This document shows positions 14,929 to 23,431 of a stretch of DNA of 35,659 nucleotides, piece by piece. Under the pieces are notes generated by a model. That model was given only the letters and a program-made list of their open reading frames with translations. It was not told the DNA's origin and did not search any database. How positions within the stretch are numbered: position 1 is the stretch's first letter; every line of letters starts with the position of its first letter. This DNA comes from Dinoroseobacter sp042096155 (lineage in GTDB: Bacteria; Pseudomonadota; Alphaproteobacteria; Rhodobacterales; Rhodobacteraceae), in NCBI GenBank assembly GCA_042096155.1, contig JBELMC010000020.1, positions 1 to 35,659 of the forward strand, in the 5' to 3' direction. The position numbers and the translations under genes are program-made.

Positions 14929-17799
14929 ATGGCTAAGAAAATGCTTATCGACGCCACCCACGCGGAAGAAACCCGTGTCGTGGTGGTGGATGGAAACAAG
15001 GTCGAGGAGTTCGATTTTGAGTCGCTGAACAAGCGACAAATTGCAGGCAATATCTATTTGGCGAAAGTCACCCGGGTTGAACCCTCGTTGCAGGCCGCTT
15101 TCGTGGATTATGGTGGCAACCGACATGGCTTTCTCGCATTCTCAGAGATCCACGTCGATTATTACCAAATTCCGGTGGCTGACCGCGAACAGCTTATTGC
15201 CGAAGAGCGCGCCTATGCCAAATCTTTGGAAGACGACGAGGACGAAAAGCCGGTACGCAAGCCGCGACGGCGGTCTCGTCGCAAGATCGATACGACTGCG
15301 GAAAACACACCGATAGAGGACGAAAGTGCTGCTGCGGTTGAGGACAATGTCGCGTCACAAGACACAGAGGCTGTCGCGCAAGCCCCGGAAGACGAGGCAG
15401 CGATTGACTCTGTCGTTCAGGCTGACGGTGCAGATGCCGCCGTCGCACCTGCTTTTGACACCACAAGATCCGAAGATGGCAGTGAACCGCCTGTACAGCC
15501 AAATGCAGACGATCAAGAGGCTCCGGTTGTCGCGGAGCAGGCCACTGACGTGGCCATCCCTGACGACAGCGTCACGGATGACGTCGGGTCGGACACCGAT
15601 ACGGTTGACTTGGATTCGACAGATGCGTCAATAAAGCCACAAGCAATGGCAATTGACGGCGACGATCCGGTTGTTTCAAAGGATCCGGAGGCAGAGGCGG
15701 CACCAGTGGCCTCTGGCCCTGAATTGGACGAGCTGCCCGCTCAGGACAATCCGGGTGCTGCAGATATACCTGGCATGGATATCGTAGAGCTGTCAGAACA
15801 AATCGAGGATTTTGCCGGCGCGCCAGCATCGTTGGAAGCAGCCAAGGCGCCTGCTGCGCAAAAAGATGGCATCGAATCCGTTGCCGATGATGATACCGAC
15901 GAAGATATTCGCCCGGTGCGCAAACCACGGCCTCGACGCTACAAGATACAAGAGGTGATCAAAGTACGTCAGATCCTGCTGGTGCAAGTTGTCAAAGAAG
16001 AGCGCGGCAATAAAGGCGCGGCGCTGACGACCTATCTGAGCCTCGCGGGTCGGTATTGTGTGTTGATGCCCAACACCGCCCGGGGGGGCGGGATCAGCCG
16101 GAAAATCACCAATGCTTCGGATCGCAAGAAGCTTAAGGAAATTGCGCAAAGTATCGAAGTTCCGGATGGGGCTGGATTAATTGTGCGGACTGCAGGGGCG
16201 AAACGAACAAAAGCTGAAATCAAGCGCGATTATGAATACCTGCAACGATTGTGGGAACAGATTCGTGACTTGACCCTGAAATCGATCGCACCAGCACCGA
16301 TTTATGAAGAAGGCAATCTGATCAAACGCTCCATTCGGGACCTCTATAATCGCGAGATTGACGAAGTTCTGGTCGAGGGCGAGCTGGGCTACCGCACCGC
16401 CAAAGACTTCATGAAGATGCTGATGCCGTCGCACGCGAAAAACGTGAAATTGCACACGGATGGGCAACCATTGTTCGCAAAATACCAGGTCGAAAGCTAT
16501 TTGGCGGCGATGTTCAATCCAACTGTGCAGCTGAAATCGGGCGGCTATATCGTGATCGGGATCACCGAAGCCCTGGTCGCAATTGATGTGAACTCCGGTC
16601 GTGCGACCAAAGAAGGCAGTATCGAAGAGACTGCGACGAAAACCAATATCGAAGCAGCTGAAGAGGTTGCGCGTCAGCTTCGGCTGCGCGATTTGGCTGG
16701 GCTGATCGTGATCGATTTTATCGATATGGAAGAGCGCAAGAACAATGCGGCTGTTGAAAAACGTTTCAAAGAGCGTCTGAAAACGGACAGGGCCCGGATC
16801 CAGGTGGGGCGTATCTCAGGCTTTGGGTTGTTGGAAATGTCACGTCAGCGGCTCCGCCCCGGGATGTTGGAGGCCACGACCCAGCCATGTCCGGTATGCC
16901 ATGGCACCGGCTTGATCCGTTCGGATGACAGCATTGGTTTGGCGATTTTGCGCCAATTGGAAGAAGAGGGTGTGCGCAAACGCTCACGTGAAGTTCTTCT
17001 CAAAGCGCCGGTGCCGATCATCAATTTCTTGATGAATACCAAGCGCGAACATATTGCCTCGATTGAGGGTCGGTTTGGCCTTTCGATCCGTTTGGAAGCC
17101 GATCCGCATTTGGTGGCGCCGGATTATACGATCGAAAAATTCAAGACCGCCACCCGTGTGGTTCGGGAACTGCCAAGTTCGGTGATTTCCATCGATACAG
17201 AATCGCCCGAAGATCAACAGATCGAGGACGCGGTTGAAGTCGACGTTGTAGAGCGCGAGGATATTGTCTCCGACATTGCGGCGGAAGAAGAGCAGCCGCG
17301 CAAAAAGCGGCGGCGGCGGCGGCGACGGAAATCCGCCAATGCGGATGAATCGATAGAAAACGCGGAAGATTTGCCAAGCGCGCCTGACGATAAGACCGAA
17401 CAGACTGAAGCAGGCGTCAGCGATGAAGAGCCCGCTGCAGAGGAGGGCGGCGAACAGAAAAAACGCCGTCGGTCACGTCGCGGAGGACGCAGTCGCAGAA
17501 AGTCAGAGGCGACCGAAGATACAGGGACAGCAGGAATCTCTGAGCCAGACCAACTGACTCAGACTCAGAGTGCCGCTACACCTGATCCGGCCACTGAACC
17601 AGCTGTCGTGGCCGACACACATACAGAACCAGATAGGGTTGCTTCTGTGCCTGAACCCGACCCCGTCGCGATTGATCCCGAGGTATCTCATACTGAAATT
17701 TTACCAGATCCGCCAACGCATCCTGCTGAGACGGCGGCCGCTGCACCGGCTGTGCCGGATCCGGTAAAGCCAAAACGCCGCGGCTGGTGGTCGAAGTGA
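14929..17799 (+). CDS. rne: Ribonuclease E/G family endoribonuclease
   Basis: This 956-residue protein is the main mRNA-decay and rRNA-processing endonuclease. The N-terminus (MAKKMLIDATHAEETRVVVV) and the S1 start (AGNIYLAKVTRVEPSLQAAF) are typical. The S1 domain is then interrupted by an acidic insert (about residues 107-335) before resuming at YKIQEVIKVRQILLVQVV. Catalytic Asp553 (VAIDVNSG) and Asp596 (VIDFIDM) match Asp303 and Asp346 of the E. coli enzyme, and CPVCHGTG is the zinc-link. After about residue 760 the tail is disordered, alternating acidic and Arg-rich blocks (KKRRRRRRRK, KKRRRSRRGGRSRRK), and ends in PKRRGWWSK; this is the expected RNA- and partner-binding scaffold. It is preceded by a long leader and followed by a bidirectional terminator. 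Confidence 0.96.
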   Translation: MAKKMLIDATHAEETRVVVVDGNKVEEFDFESLNKRQIAGNIYLAKVTRVEPSLQAAFVDYGGNRHGFLAFSEIHVDYYQIPVADREQLIAEERAYAKSLEDDEDEKPVRKPRRRSRRKIDTTAENTPIEDESAAAVEDNVASQDTEAVAQAPEDEAAIDSVVQADGADAAVAPAFDTTRSEDGSEPPVQPNADDQEAPVVAEQATDVAIPDDSVTDDVGSDTDTVDLDSTDASIKPQAMAIDGDDPVVSKDPEAEAAPVASGPELDELPAQDNPGAADIPGMDIVELSEQIEDFAGAPASLEAAKAPAAQKDGIESVADDDTDEDIRPVRKPRPRRYKIQEVIKVRQILLVQVVKEERGNKGAALTTYLSLAGRYCVLMPNTARGGGISRKITNASDRKKLKEIAQSIEVPDGAGLIVRTAGAKRTKAEIKRDYEYLQRLWEQIRDLTLKSIAPAPIYEEGNLIKRSIRDLYNREIDEVLVEGELGYRTAKDFMKMLMPSHAKNVKLHTDGQPLFAKYQVESYLAAMFNPTVQLKSGGYIVIGITEALVAIDVNSGRATKEGSIEETATKTNIEAAEEVARQLRLRDLAGLIVIDFIDMEERKNNAAVEKRFKERLKTDRARIQVGRISGFGLLEMSRQRLRPGMLEATTQPCPVCHGTGLIRSDDSIGLAILRQLEEEGVRKRSREVLLKAPVPIINFLMNTKREHIASIEGRFGLSIRLEADPHLVAPDYTIEKFKTATRVVRELPSSVISIDTESPEDQQIEDAVEVDVVEREDIVSDIAAEEEQPRKKRRRRRRRKSANADESIENAEDLPSAPDDKTEQTEAGVSDEEPAAEEGGEQKKRRRSRRGGRSRRKSEATEDTGTAGISEPDQLTQTQSAATPDPATEPAVVADTHTEPDRVASVPEPDPVAIDPEVSHTEILPDPPTHPAETAAAAPAVPDPVKPKRRGWWSK

Positions 17800-17809
17800 G
17801 AACAATGCA

Positions 17810-17828
17810 GCGGCCCAGTTTGGGCCGC
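17810..17828. terminator. Bidirectional terminator between rne and tusA
   Basis: GCGGCCCA and TGGGCCGC form a perfect eight-pair stem with a three-base loop, lying between the convergent rne and tusA genes. T-runs are weak on both sides (CGCTTTC on the plus strand), but the symmetric position supports a shared stop for both transcripts. Confidence 0.65.
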
Positions 17829-17833
17829 CGCTT

Positions 17834-18058
17834 TCAGCGCTTTTGAATGCGATAAAGTTGGCCGCCGTCCAGCTCCTGCTGGCCCAAAAACAAATGCCCG
17901 GACTCCGTGCAATAATGCGGAACGTCTATAATGGCGGCTGGATCATCCGCAAGAAGTTCCAGAACATCTTGAGTGTCCATCGATTTCAAGCGCTTACGCG
18001 CTTTCAAAACAGGCAGTGGACACAAAAGGCCCAAGGCATCGAGACGAATTACTTTCAT
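17834..18058 (-). CDS. TusA-family sulfur carrier protein
   Basis: This 74-residue protein shows the CPxP signature of the TusA/SirA/YeeD family (ALGLLCPLPVLKARKRL, Cys13), in which the cysteine carries a persulfide sulfur. Members deliver sulfur for tRNA thiolation, molybdenum cofactor or sulfur oxidation; which of these applies cannot be told. The length is normal (70-85 residues). The gene is convergent with rne and divergent from ccdA, with about 100 bases to the ccdA start, so both promoters share that gap. A CcdA-type protein beside a TusA protein suggests thiol/sulfur handling, but that link is inference. Confidence 0.92.
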   Translation of the reverse strand: MKVIRLDALGLLCPLPVLKARKRLKSMDTQDVLELLADDPAAIIDVPHYCTESGHLFLGQQELDGGQLYRIQKR

Positions 18059-18163
18059 GCGTCAGTTATAGTATGACCGGGCGCAGCGAACAGGCAAATT
18101 TCGCACGCAAATGTGACAGTTGATCTCGTGACGTGGCACGAAGGACAGTCTAAACACAAGCAC

Positions 18164-18925
18164 ATGTTCGGAATTGATCTTATTGATGCATCCTTGATGC
18201 CGGCAATGCTCATTGCTCTTGTGGCCGGTGTGCTAAGCTTTTTGAGCCCATGCGTGCTGCCCATTGTTCCGCCTTACTTGGCCTATATGTCGGGTATCTC
18301 CATGGGACAGATGATGGACAGGGCTGTTTCCAGCACTGCGCGCTGGCGTGTTGTTCTGGCTGCGGTTTTTTTCGTACTCGGCCTGTCGACGGTTTTTGTT
18401 TTCCTGGGCTTTACAGCGTCGTTTTTTGGGCGATTTTTCCTGAGCAACCAAACTCTTTTTGCGCAGATCTCCGGTGGTATCATCGTTGTTTTTGGTCTTC
18501 ATTTCTTGGGCATTTTACGTATCCCGCTCTTGGATCGAGAGGCCCGACTGGATGCGGGGGATCAGGGCGGGCGTGCGTTTGGCGCTTATGTGTTGGGTCT
18601 GGCATTTGCGTTCGGGTGGACACCGTGTATCGGTCCACAGCTTGGGGCAATTTTGTCCTTGGCCGCGTCCGAAGCATCAATGCTAAAGGGATCGGTTTTG
18701 CTGGGGGTCTACGCACTCGGTCTTGGGCTTCCCTTTATTGCCGTGGCCGTTTTTTGGGAGCGCGCCATGGGTGTGATGACCAGGCTGAAACGTCATATGC
18801 GTTTGATAGAGCGCGCGATGGGTGGTCTTTTGGTCACTGTGGGCGTGATGATGGTGACGGGCGCCTTCACCGCGCTCAGTTGGTGGTTGCTCGAGACATT
18901 TCCATATCTTGCGGGTCTCGGCTAA
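18164..18925 (+). CDS. ccdA: CcdA-type cytochrome c biogenesis / thiol-disulfide membrane transporter
   Basis: This 253-residue protein has six membrane segments and the two conserved cysteine motifs of the CcdA/DsbD-beta family: SFLSPCVLPIVPPYL and FGWTPCIGPQLG. It moves electrons from cytoplasmic thioredoxin to periplasmic thiols, keeping apocytochrome c haem sites reduced. The start at 18164 (MFGIDLIDASLMPAML) gives the usual family N-terminus; the frame extends upstream to 18113 without a good ribosome site. It is followed after 63 bases by the hydrolase and P450 genes in the same direction, so all three may be co-transcribed. Confidence 0.93.
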   Translation: MFGIDLIDASLMPAMLIALVAGVLSFLSPCVLPIVPPYLAYMSGISMGQMMDRAVSSTARWRVVLAAVFFVLGLSTVFVFLGFTASFFGRFFLSNQTLFAQISGGIIVVFGLHFLGILRIPLLDREARLDAGDQGGRAFGAYVLGLAFAFGWTPCIGPQLGAILSLAASEASMLKGSVLLGVYALGLGLPFIAVAVFWERAMGVMTRLKRHMRLIERAMGGLLVTVGVMMVTGAFTALSWWLLETFPYLAGLG

Positions 18926-18988
18926 CACTTACATTTGATGTGTTGATCGCTATGCTGCGTTTGAACCGGACCGGGCGGTGTTGATGTG

Positions 18989-20209
18989 ATGTCTGAACAA
19001 GTTGTAAAACGTCGCCACGTCTTTTATCTGCCGGGCTATGATCCGTTTCACCCTCGAAGATACCGAGAGCTTTATCGGCGCGAAGCTAGAAAACAGGCGC
19101 AGATTTCCGGGTATGAGATTTCAGTTTTAGCCCAATCTGGTACCGGTCCATTCGGATGGCAGGTGTCGTCACGTCAGGATGGGGCCATTGTAAACACCGG
19201 GATCGAAGTTCTTATCTGGCATGACATCGTTCAGGCCTCGATGTCACAAAGTGTTTTATCGACTTATTTTCAATTGCTTCAAACGGCATATTTATACATC
19301 GGTTCGGGTGCTTTGTTTCGTTTGATGAAATTGCGCAAAGGACCCATGATCGCGGCGTTGTATCCAGTCGTGGTTTTGTTGGGCCAGCTCGCAGTTGCAA
19401 GCGTCAGTGGTGGCGCAATTTACCAAGGTTTGTCGTCACTGGTTCCCGAAAGTATGTTTTTAAGTACTGGTTTCGCTTTGATCAGTCTTGCCGTATGTTA
19501 TGCAATATTAGAGATCTTTCGCCGGTTCGATGGAAAGCTCTTTGCACATTATCTTATGCATGATTATGCCTTTACGGCGCGAGAGGGCGGCGCGATTCCG
19601 ACAGTGCTCAAACAAAGACTACGTCAGTTCGAAGACCGAATTCAGACGAAATTAAATGAAGAGCTCGACGAGGTTCTTGTCATCGGGCATTCGTCTGGGG
19701 CGCATCTTGGTGTCTCGGTTCTGGCCAATCTCCTGCGCAAAGACCATCACGCCGCTATTCAGGCTGAATTGTCTTTTCTGACGCTTGGGCAGGCAATTCC
19801 GATGGTGTCTTTTCTGCCGAAAGCCAAAGATTTAAGATCCGATCTTCATGTTATGGGAAAACAGGACAGGATAACATGGATTGATGTAACGGCGCCCGCT
19901 GATGGGTGTGCTTTTGCATTATGTGACCCGGTCGCGGTTTCGGGCGTTGCGACAGAACAATCGTCAAAGCCACTGGTGCTGTCGGCGGCTTTCTCGAAGA
20001 CGCTGAGCAAAGAGATGTGGGATGGGCTGCGCTGGAACTTTATCAAGCGGCATTTTCAATATTTATGTGCGTTCGATCGGCCTGGCCGATATGACTATTT
20101 TCGGATTACGGCGGGCCCCAAGACATTGGCCAACCGCTTCCGCGGCCAAAACCCCTCTGCGAGCCGGATCACCTCTGCGGTCAATGGATATTCGGATGTC
20201 GATTTATGA
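18989..20209 (+). CDS. Alpha/beta-hydrolase-like protein with two membrane segments
   Basis: This 406-residue protein is not assigned to a named family. It begins RRHVFYLPGYDPFHPRRYRELY, a beta strand followed by a loop like an oxyanion-hole turn. Two hydrophobic segments follow (about 119-141 and 157-177). The stretch DEVLVIGHSSGAHLG contains GxSxG with Ser236 as the likely nucleophile. Candidate Asp/His partners lie downstream (for example the HVMGKQDRITWIDV region) but cannot be assigned with certainty. The segments would tether or embed it in the membrane, consistent with a lipid, ester or long-chain substrate. The start is ATG 18989; GTG 18986 directly before is an alternative. The stop overlaps the P450 start (ATGA), so the two products are made together and probably act in one pathway. 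Confidence 0.75.
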   Translation: MSEQVVKRRHVFYLPGYDPFHPRRYRELYRREARKQAQISGYEISVLAQSGTGPFGWQVSSRQDGAIVNTGIEVLIWHDIVQASMSQSVLSTYFQLLQTAYLYIGSGALFRLMKLRKGPMIAALYPVVVLLGQLAVASVSGGAIYQGLSSLVPESMFLSTGFALISLAVCYAILEIFRRFDGKLFAHYLMHDYAFTAREGGAIPTVLKQRLRQFEDRIQTKLNEELDEVLVIGHSSGAHLGVSVLANLLRKDHHAAIQAELSFLTLGQAIPMVSFLPKAKDLRSDLHVMGKQDRITWIDVTAPADGCAFALCDPVAVSGVATEQSSKPLVLSAAFSKTLSKEMWDGLRWNFIKRHFQYLCAFDRPGRYDYFRITAGPKTLANRFRGQNPSASRITSAVNGYSDVDL

Positions 20210-21567
20210 CGCCGCCCAAACCGCCATCTAGGCCCGATAAGGTTTCGCTTTGGCGGTATCTGAGGCTTTTTCGACGCGACATTCTCTCGGCGCAACCCGA
20301 ACGGCTGTATCGCGCGTGGATGGCAGAGTTTCGAACGCCTTTTTTCTGTTCTTTTTTGGTAAATCAGCCGATCCTGATCAAAGAAATACTTCAGATATCA
20401 CCAGCAAACTTTCCAAAATCGCACAGAGTAGGGGAAGGCCTGCGGCCCCTGTTGGGCAATTCGGTCTTTTTAACCAATGGAGACGCATGGGAGCGTCAAA
20501 GACGTATTATTGATCCCGCCTTTGAGGGGGGGCGGTTGCGGTATACGTTTCCGGCGATCCAGCGCGCCACGCGGTCCATGGTCGATCGTCTCGATCTTGA
20601 AATTAAGTCGCAACCAATTGAGATTGAAGAAGTGACCAGCCACGCTGCCGCCGATGTCATCTTTCGAACCTTATTCTCAATTCCAATTGAAGATGAAATA
20701 GCGAGTGATGTATTTCAGTCCTTTAGGGCATATCAGCGAACGCAGCCGATTTTGAACCTGGCGGCGTTTATACCCTTGCCAAGATGGAGCCCTCGGTTTC
20801 ACCGGCGCAAGACCCTCGCCCAGGCTCGAAGAATCAGAGGTTTGATCCGAAGGTTAACCCATGAACGTCGAGGATTAATTGCGGCAGGGAATGCGCCGGA
20901 GGATCTTGCGACAAAAATCATGACGACCGTGGATCCGGTGACGGATCGGACGTTTACAACAGACGAGATGGTCGATCAGGTTGCAATCTTCTTTTTGGCT
21001 GGTCATGAAACCAGTGCATCGGCTTTGGCTTGGGCGCTTTATTTGCTGGCCACCCACCCGTCGATACAAGCGCGGGTCGCGGCGGAAGTGGCGCCCTTAG
21101 ATCCGCTCACGATCGAGTTTTCCCAACTTGCGTCATTGCCCTTTACACGAGATGTCTTTCGAGAAACCCTTCGGCTTTATCCGCCTGTTCCAATGATGGT
21201 CCGAGAAGCCGCTCAAGACACGATTTTTCGCAATCGCGTTGTGCCCAAAGCTGCACAAGTGGTCATTTCGCCCTGGCACCTTCATCGGCACACCCGGATC
21301 TGGGCAAACCCTGACGGCTTTGATCCAGATAGATGGCAGACGGATGAAGGGCGCGCCTGCGCCCGCGACGCCTATATTCCTTTTTCCGCGGGGCGACGCG
21401 TCTGTACCGGCGCCGGGTTTGCGATGGTGGAGGGCGTCTTATGTCTCGCAGCGCTGGTCAAGTCGTTTGAGTTTTCGGCAGTTCCTCATCTGGTCCCAGT
21501 ACCGCAAGCCCATTTGACAGTGCGATCCAGAGATGGGATTTGGCTGAATATCAACCGCCGGACCTAG
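20206..21567 (+). CDS. Cytochrome P450 monooxygenase
   Basis: This 453-residue P450 shows the oxygen-activation I-helix motif AGHETS (265-270), the K-helix ExxR (Glu320-Arg323, ETLRLYPPVPMM) and the haem loop PFSAGRRVCTGAGFA with ligand Cys400. ETLRLYPPVPMMVREA and WHLHRHTRIWANPDGFDPDRW resemble the CYP4/CYP102-like group acting on fatty acids and other lipids rather than the CYP101 group; this is a weak guide to substrate. No redox partner is fused or adjacent, so ferredoxin must come from elsewhere. ATG overlaps the hydrolase stop by four bases. Its 3' end overlaps the convergent ribbon-helix-helix gene by 17 bases. Confidence 0.94.
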   Translation: MTPPKPPSRPDKVSLWRYLRLFRRDILSAQPERLYRAWMAEFRTPFFCSFLVNQPILIKEILQISPANFPKSHRVGEGLRPLLGNSVFLTNGDAWERQRRIIDPAFEGGRLRYTFPAIQRATRSMVDRLDLEIKSQPIEIEEVTSHAAADVIFRTLFSIPIEDEIASDVFQSFRAYQRTQPILNLAAFIPLPRWSPRFHRRKTLAQARRIRGLIRRLTHERRGLIAAGNAPEDLATKIMTTVDPVTDRTFTTDEMVDQVAIFFLAGHETSASALAWALYLLATHPSIQARVAAEVAPLDPLTIEFSQLASLPFTRDVFRETLRLYPPVPMMVREAAQDTIFRNRVVPKAAQVVISPWHLHRHTRIWANPDGFDPDRWQTDEGRACARDAYIPFSAGRRVCTGAGFAMVEGVLCLAALVKSFEFSAVPHLVPVPQAHLTVRSRDGIWLNINRRT

Positions 21568-21784
21568 AATGATCCAAGGCGTCTGACAGGATAAAGGTCC
21601 GCAGCGCTGACGCGAGGCTTGCTTCAATTTCGCGTTTCGCATCGATTTCCGCTGCCAATGCGTTGATAGAGCATCCATTTCGTCTGGCGATGGCGCGCAG
21701 CTGTTGCCAAAAAATATCTTCAAGGGTCACCGATGTGCGATGACCCTTCAAGGTCAAAGACCGCTTGATTGGTCGGCTGCTCAT
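21551..21784 (-). CDS. Ribbon-helix-helix domain protein
   Basis: This 77-residue protein reads RPIKRSLTLKGHRTSVTLED, then IFWQQLRAIARRNGCSINAL, matching the alphaproteobacterial ribbon-helix-helix family (RHH_4 type): a strand carrying basic and Thr/Ser residues followed by two helices, forming a dimeric DNA-binding unit. The target is unknown. Its ATG overlaps the stop of the upstream small gene (ATGA), which in turn overlaps fumC, so it is translated with fumC. It overlaps the end of the convergent P450 gene by 17 bases. No toxin partner is present. Confidence 0.88.
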   Translation of the reverse strand: MSSRPIKRSLTLKGHRTSVTLEDIFWQQLRAIARRNGCSINALAAEIDAKREIEASLASALRTFILSDALDHSRSGG

Positions 21785-21960
21785 TCATCGTCCATTTTGT
21801 GAGAATCCAACATACGACGGGCTTTTGTGGTTTGGAGTGCCCTGAGCATTTTTTCGGCTTTTGAGCGTCCAAATTTCATAGAATTTTCATCTGCTTGTTG
21901 TTTTGCATCGGCCCGCGCGCGCAATTTTCGAGCGCGCGCCAGGTTGGCAATCTTACTCAT
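21781..21960 (-). CDS. Small basic DUF4169-type protein (59 residues)
   Basis: The frame reads MSKIANLARARKLRARADAK, continues QQADENSMKFGRSKAEKM and ends LDSHKMDDE. The pattern of an N-terminal Arg/Lys/Ala helix followed by NxxKFGRSKAEK matches the small DUF4169 family found in Rhodobacterales and relatives. It is probably all-helical and very basic; function is unknown. Its ATG overlaps the fumC stop and its stop overlaps the ribbon-helix-helix ATG, each as ATGA, so it is a translationally coupled middle gene. It is short enough to be missed by length-filtered gene finding. Confidence 0.88.
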   Translation of the reverse strand: MSKIANLARARKLRARADAKQQADENSMKFGRSKAEKMLRALQTTKARRMLDSHKMDDE

Positions 21961-23348
21961 TTGGGGCCTATCATGTTTTCGGGGCGGACAACGTCGTCAA
22001 ATGTGGCCTCGTCAACGAACCCCAATGCGATGGCTTCTTGTTTCAGGGTCGTGCCATTTTTATGCGCAGTCTTCGCAACGGTCGTGGCATTGTCGTACCC
22101 AATTGTCGGCGCCAGCGCGGTCACCAGCATCAAAGATTCTTGCATGATTTTTGTGATACGATCTTCGTTCGCCTGAAGGCCTCGAATGCAATTGTCAGTA
22201 AACGCTACCGAGGCATCCCCAAGAAGTTGCATAGATTGTAAAACGTTATAGGCCATCATCGGTTTGTAGACATTCAGCTCAAAATGTCCCTGGGACCCGG
22301 CAAAGCCGACGGCGGCATCATTGCCAAACACTTGTGCGCAAACCTGGGTGAGCGCTTCGCATTGGGTTGGATTGACCTTGCCCGGCATAATGGATGATCC
22401 GGGTTCATTTTCCGGAAGTATCAACTCGCCCAGACCGCAGCGAGGACCGGACCCCAGCATTCTGATATCGTTTGCAATTTTGAAAAGCGAGGCGGCGACG
22501 GTTTTTGTGACGCCAGACATCTCGACAAGGGCATCATGCGCGGCCAAAGCTTCAAATTTATTGGGCGCAGTTACAAATGGCAGGCCGGTGATTTGGGCCA
22601 TATTCTCGGCGACGTCCTCGGCCCAACCGGGCGATGTGTTCAATCCCGTGCCAACAGCCGTTCCGCCTTGCGCTAGCTCATAAATCCGCGGCAACGCGGT
22701 TTCGACCCGCGCAATGCTCATCTTAAGTTGATGCGCGTATCCTGAAAACTCTTGTGCGAGGGTCAGAGGGGTCGCATCCATAGTGTGGGTACGGCCAATT
22801 TTAATGATCCCTTCGAACGCTTTCACTTTCTGGTCCAGGGCATCTGACAACTTTTTTAAACCCGGCAGTAGGACATCATGTGCCGTCATTGCGACCGCAA
22901 TATGCATGGCTGTCGGGAATGTGTCGTTTGACGACTGGCCCATATTGCAATGATCGTTGGGATGTATCGGTGATTTACTGCCAATTTCCCCCCCGAGCAT
23001 TTCAATCGCTCGGTTAGCAATGACTTCATTGGCGTTCATATTCGATTGCGTGCCAGAGCCCGTTTGCCAGACGACCAGCGGAAAGTTATCGTCGAGCGTG
23101 CCGTCGATCACTTCTTGTGCGGCATTTTCAATTGCTTGCGCCAGCTCTTTGGGCAGTTTGCCCGACCTGCCATTCGCCATCGCACATGCTTTTTTGATCA
23201 CCCCGAGTGCACGCACGATCGCCGTGGGCTGTCTTTCCCAGCCAATCGGAAAGTTCATGATCGAGCGTTGTGTTTGGGCGCCCCAATATTTCTCCGTCGG
23301 GACCTCTAGAGGGCCAAAGCTATCGGTTTCGGTGCGGGTCTGTGACAT
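21957..23348 (-). CDS. fumC: Class II fumarase (fumarate hydratase)
   Basis: This 463-residue iron-independent enzyme converts fumarate and malate in the TCA cycle. The family signature GSSIMPGKVNPTQCE is intact, as are TGSGTQSNMNANEV, SSNDTFPTAMHIA and KIGRTHTMDATPLTL (active-site regions from all parts of the tetramer site). Length matches the E. coli enzyme (467). The start at 23348 (MSQTRTETDSFG) has GGAGA seven bases upstream; the frame runs further up to 23432 without support. It lies 83 bases downstream of sspB and overlaps the next small gene by four bases. Confidence 0.97.
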   Translation of the reverse strand: MSQTRTETDSFGPLEVPTEKYWGAQTQRSIMNFPIGWERQPTAIVRALGVIKKACAMANGRSGKLPKELAQAIENAAQEVIDGTLDDNFPLVVWQTGSGTQSNMNANEVIANRAIEMLGGEIGSKSPIHPNDHCNMGQSSNDTFPTAMHIAVAMTAHDVLLPGLKKLSDALDQKVKAFEGIIKIGRTHTMDATPLTLAQEFSGYAHQLKMSIARVETALPRIYELAQGGTAVGTGLNTSPGWAEDVAENMAQITGLPFVTAPNKFEALAAHDALVEMSGVTKTVAASLFKIANDIRMLGSGPRCGLGELILPENEPGSSIMPGKVNPTQCEALTQVCAQVFGNDAAVGFAGSQGHFELNVYKPMMAYNVLQSMQLLGDASVAFTDNCIRGLQANEDRITKIMQESLMLVTALAPTIGYDNATTVAKTAHKNGTTLKQEAIALGFVDEATFDDVVRPENMIGPK

Positions 23349-23431
23349 GGAAGTCTCCGGCAGTATACATTTGTGCACTGGCTTATCGGTGTGTCTGGAT
23401 GGGGTCCACAGCCGAGTGATCGCAGGCGACA

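Noticed and set aside
18250..18984. Open frame of 244 codons overlapping ccdA in another frame
   Set aside because: Cys/Trp/Gly-rich translation with no domain; ccdA in the same place is certain.
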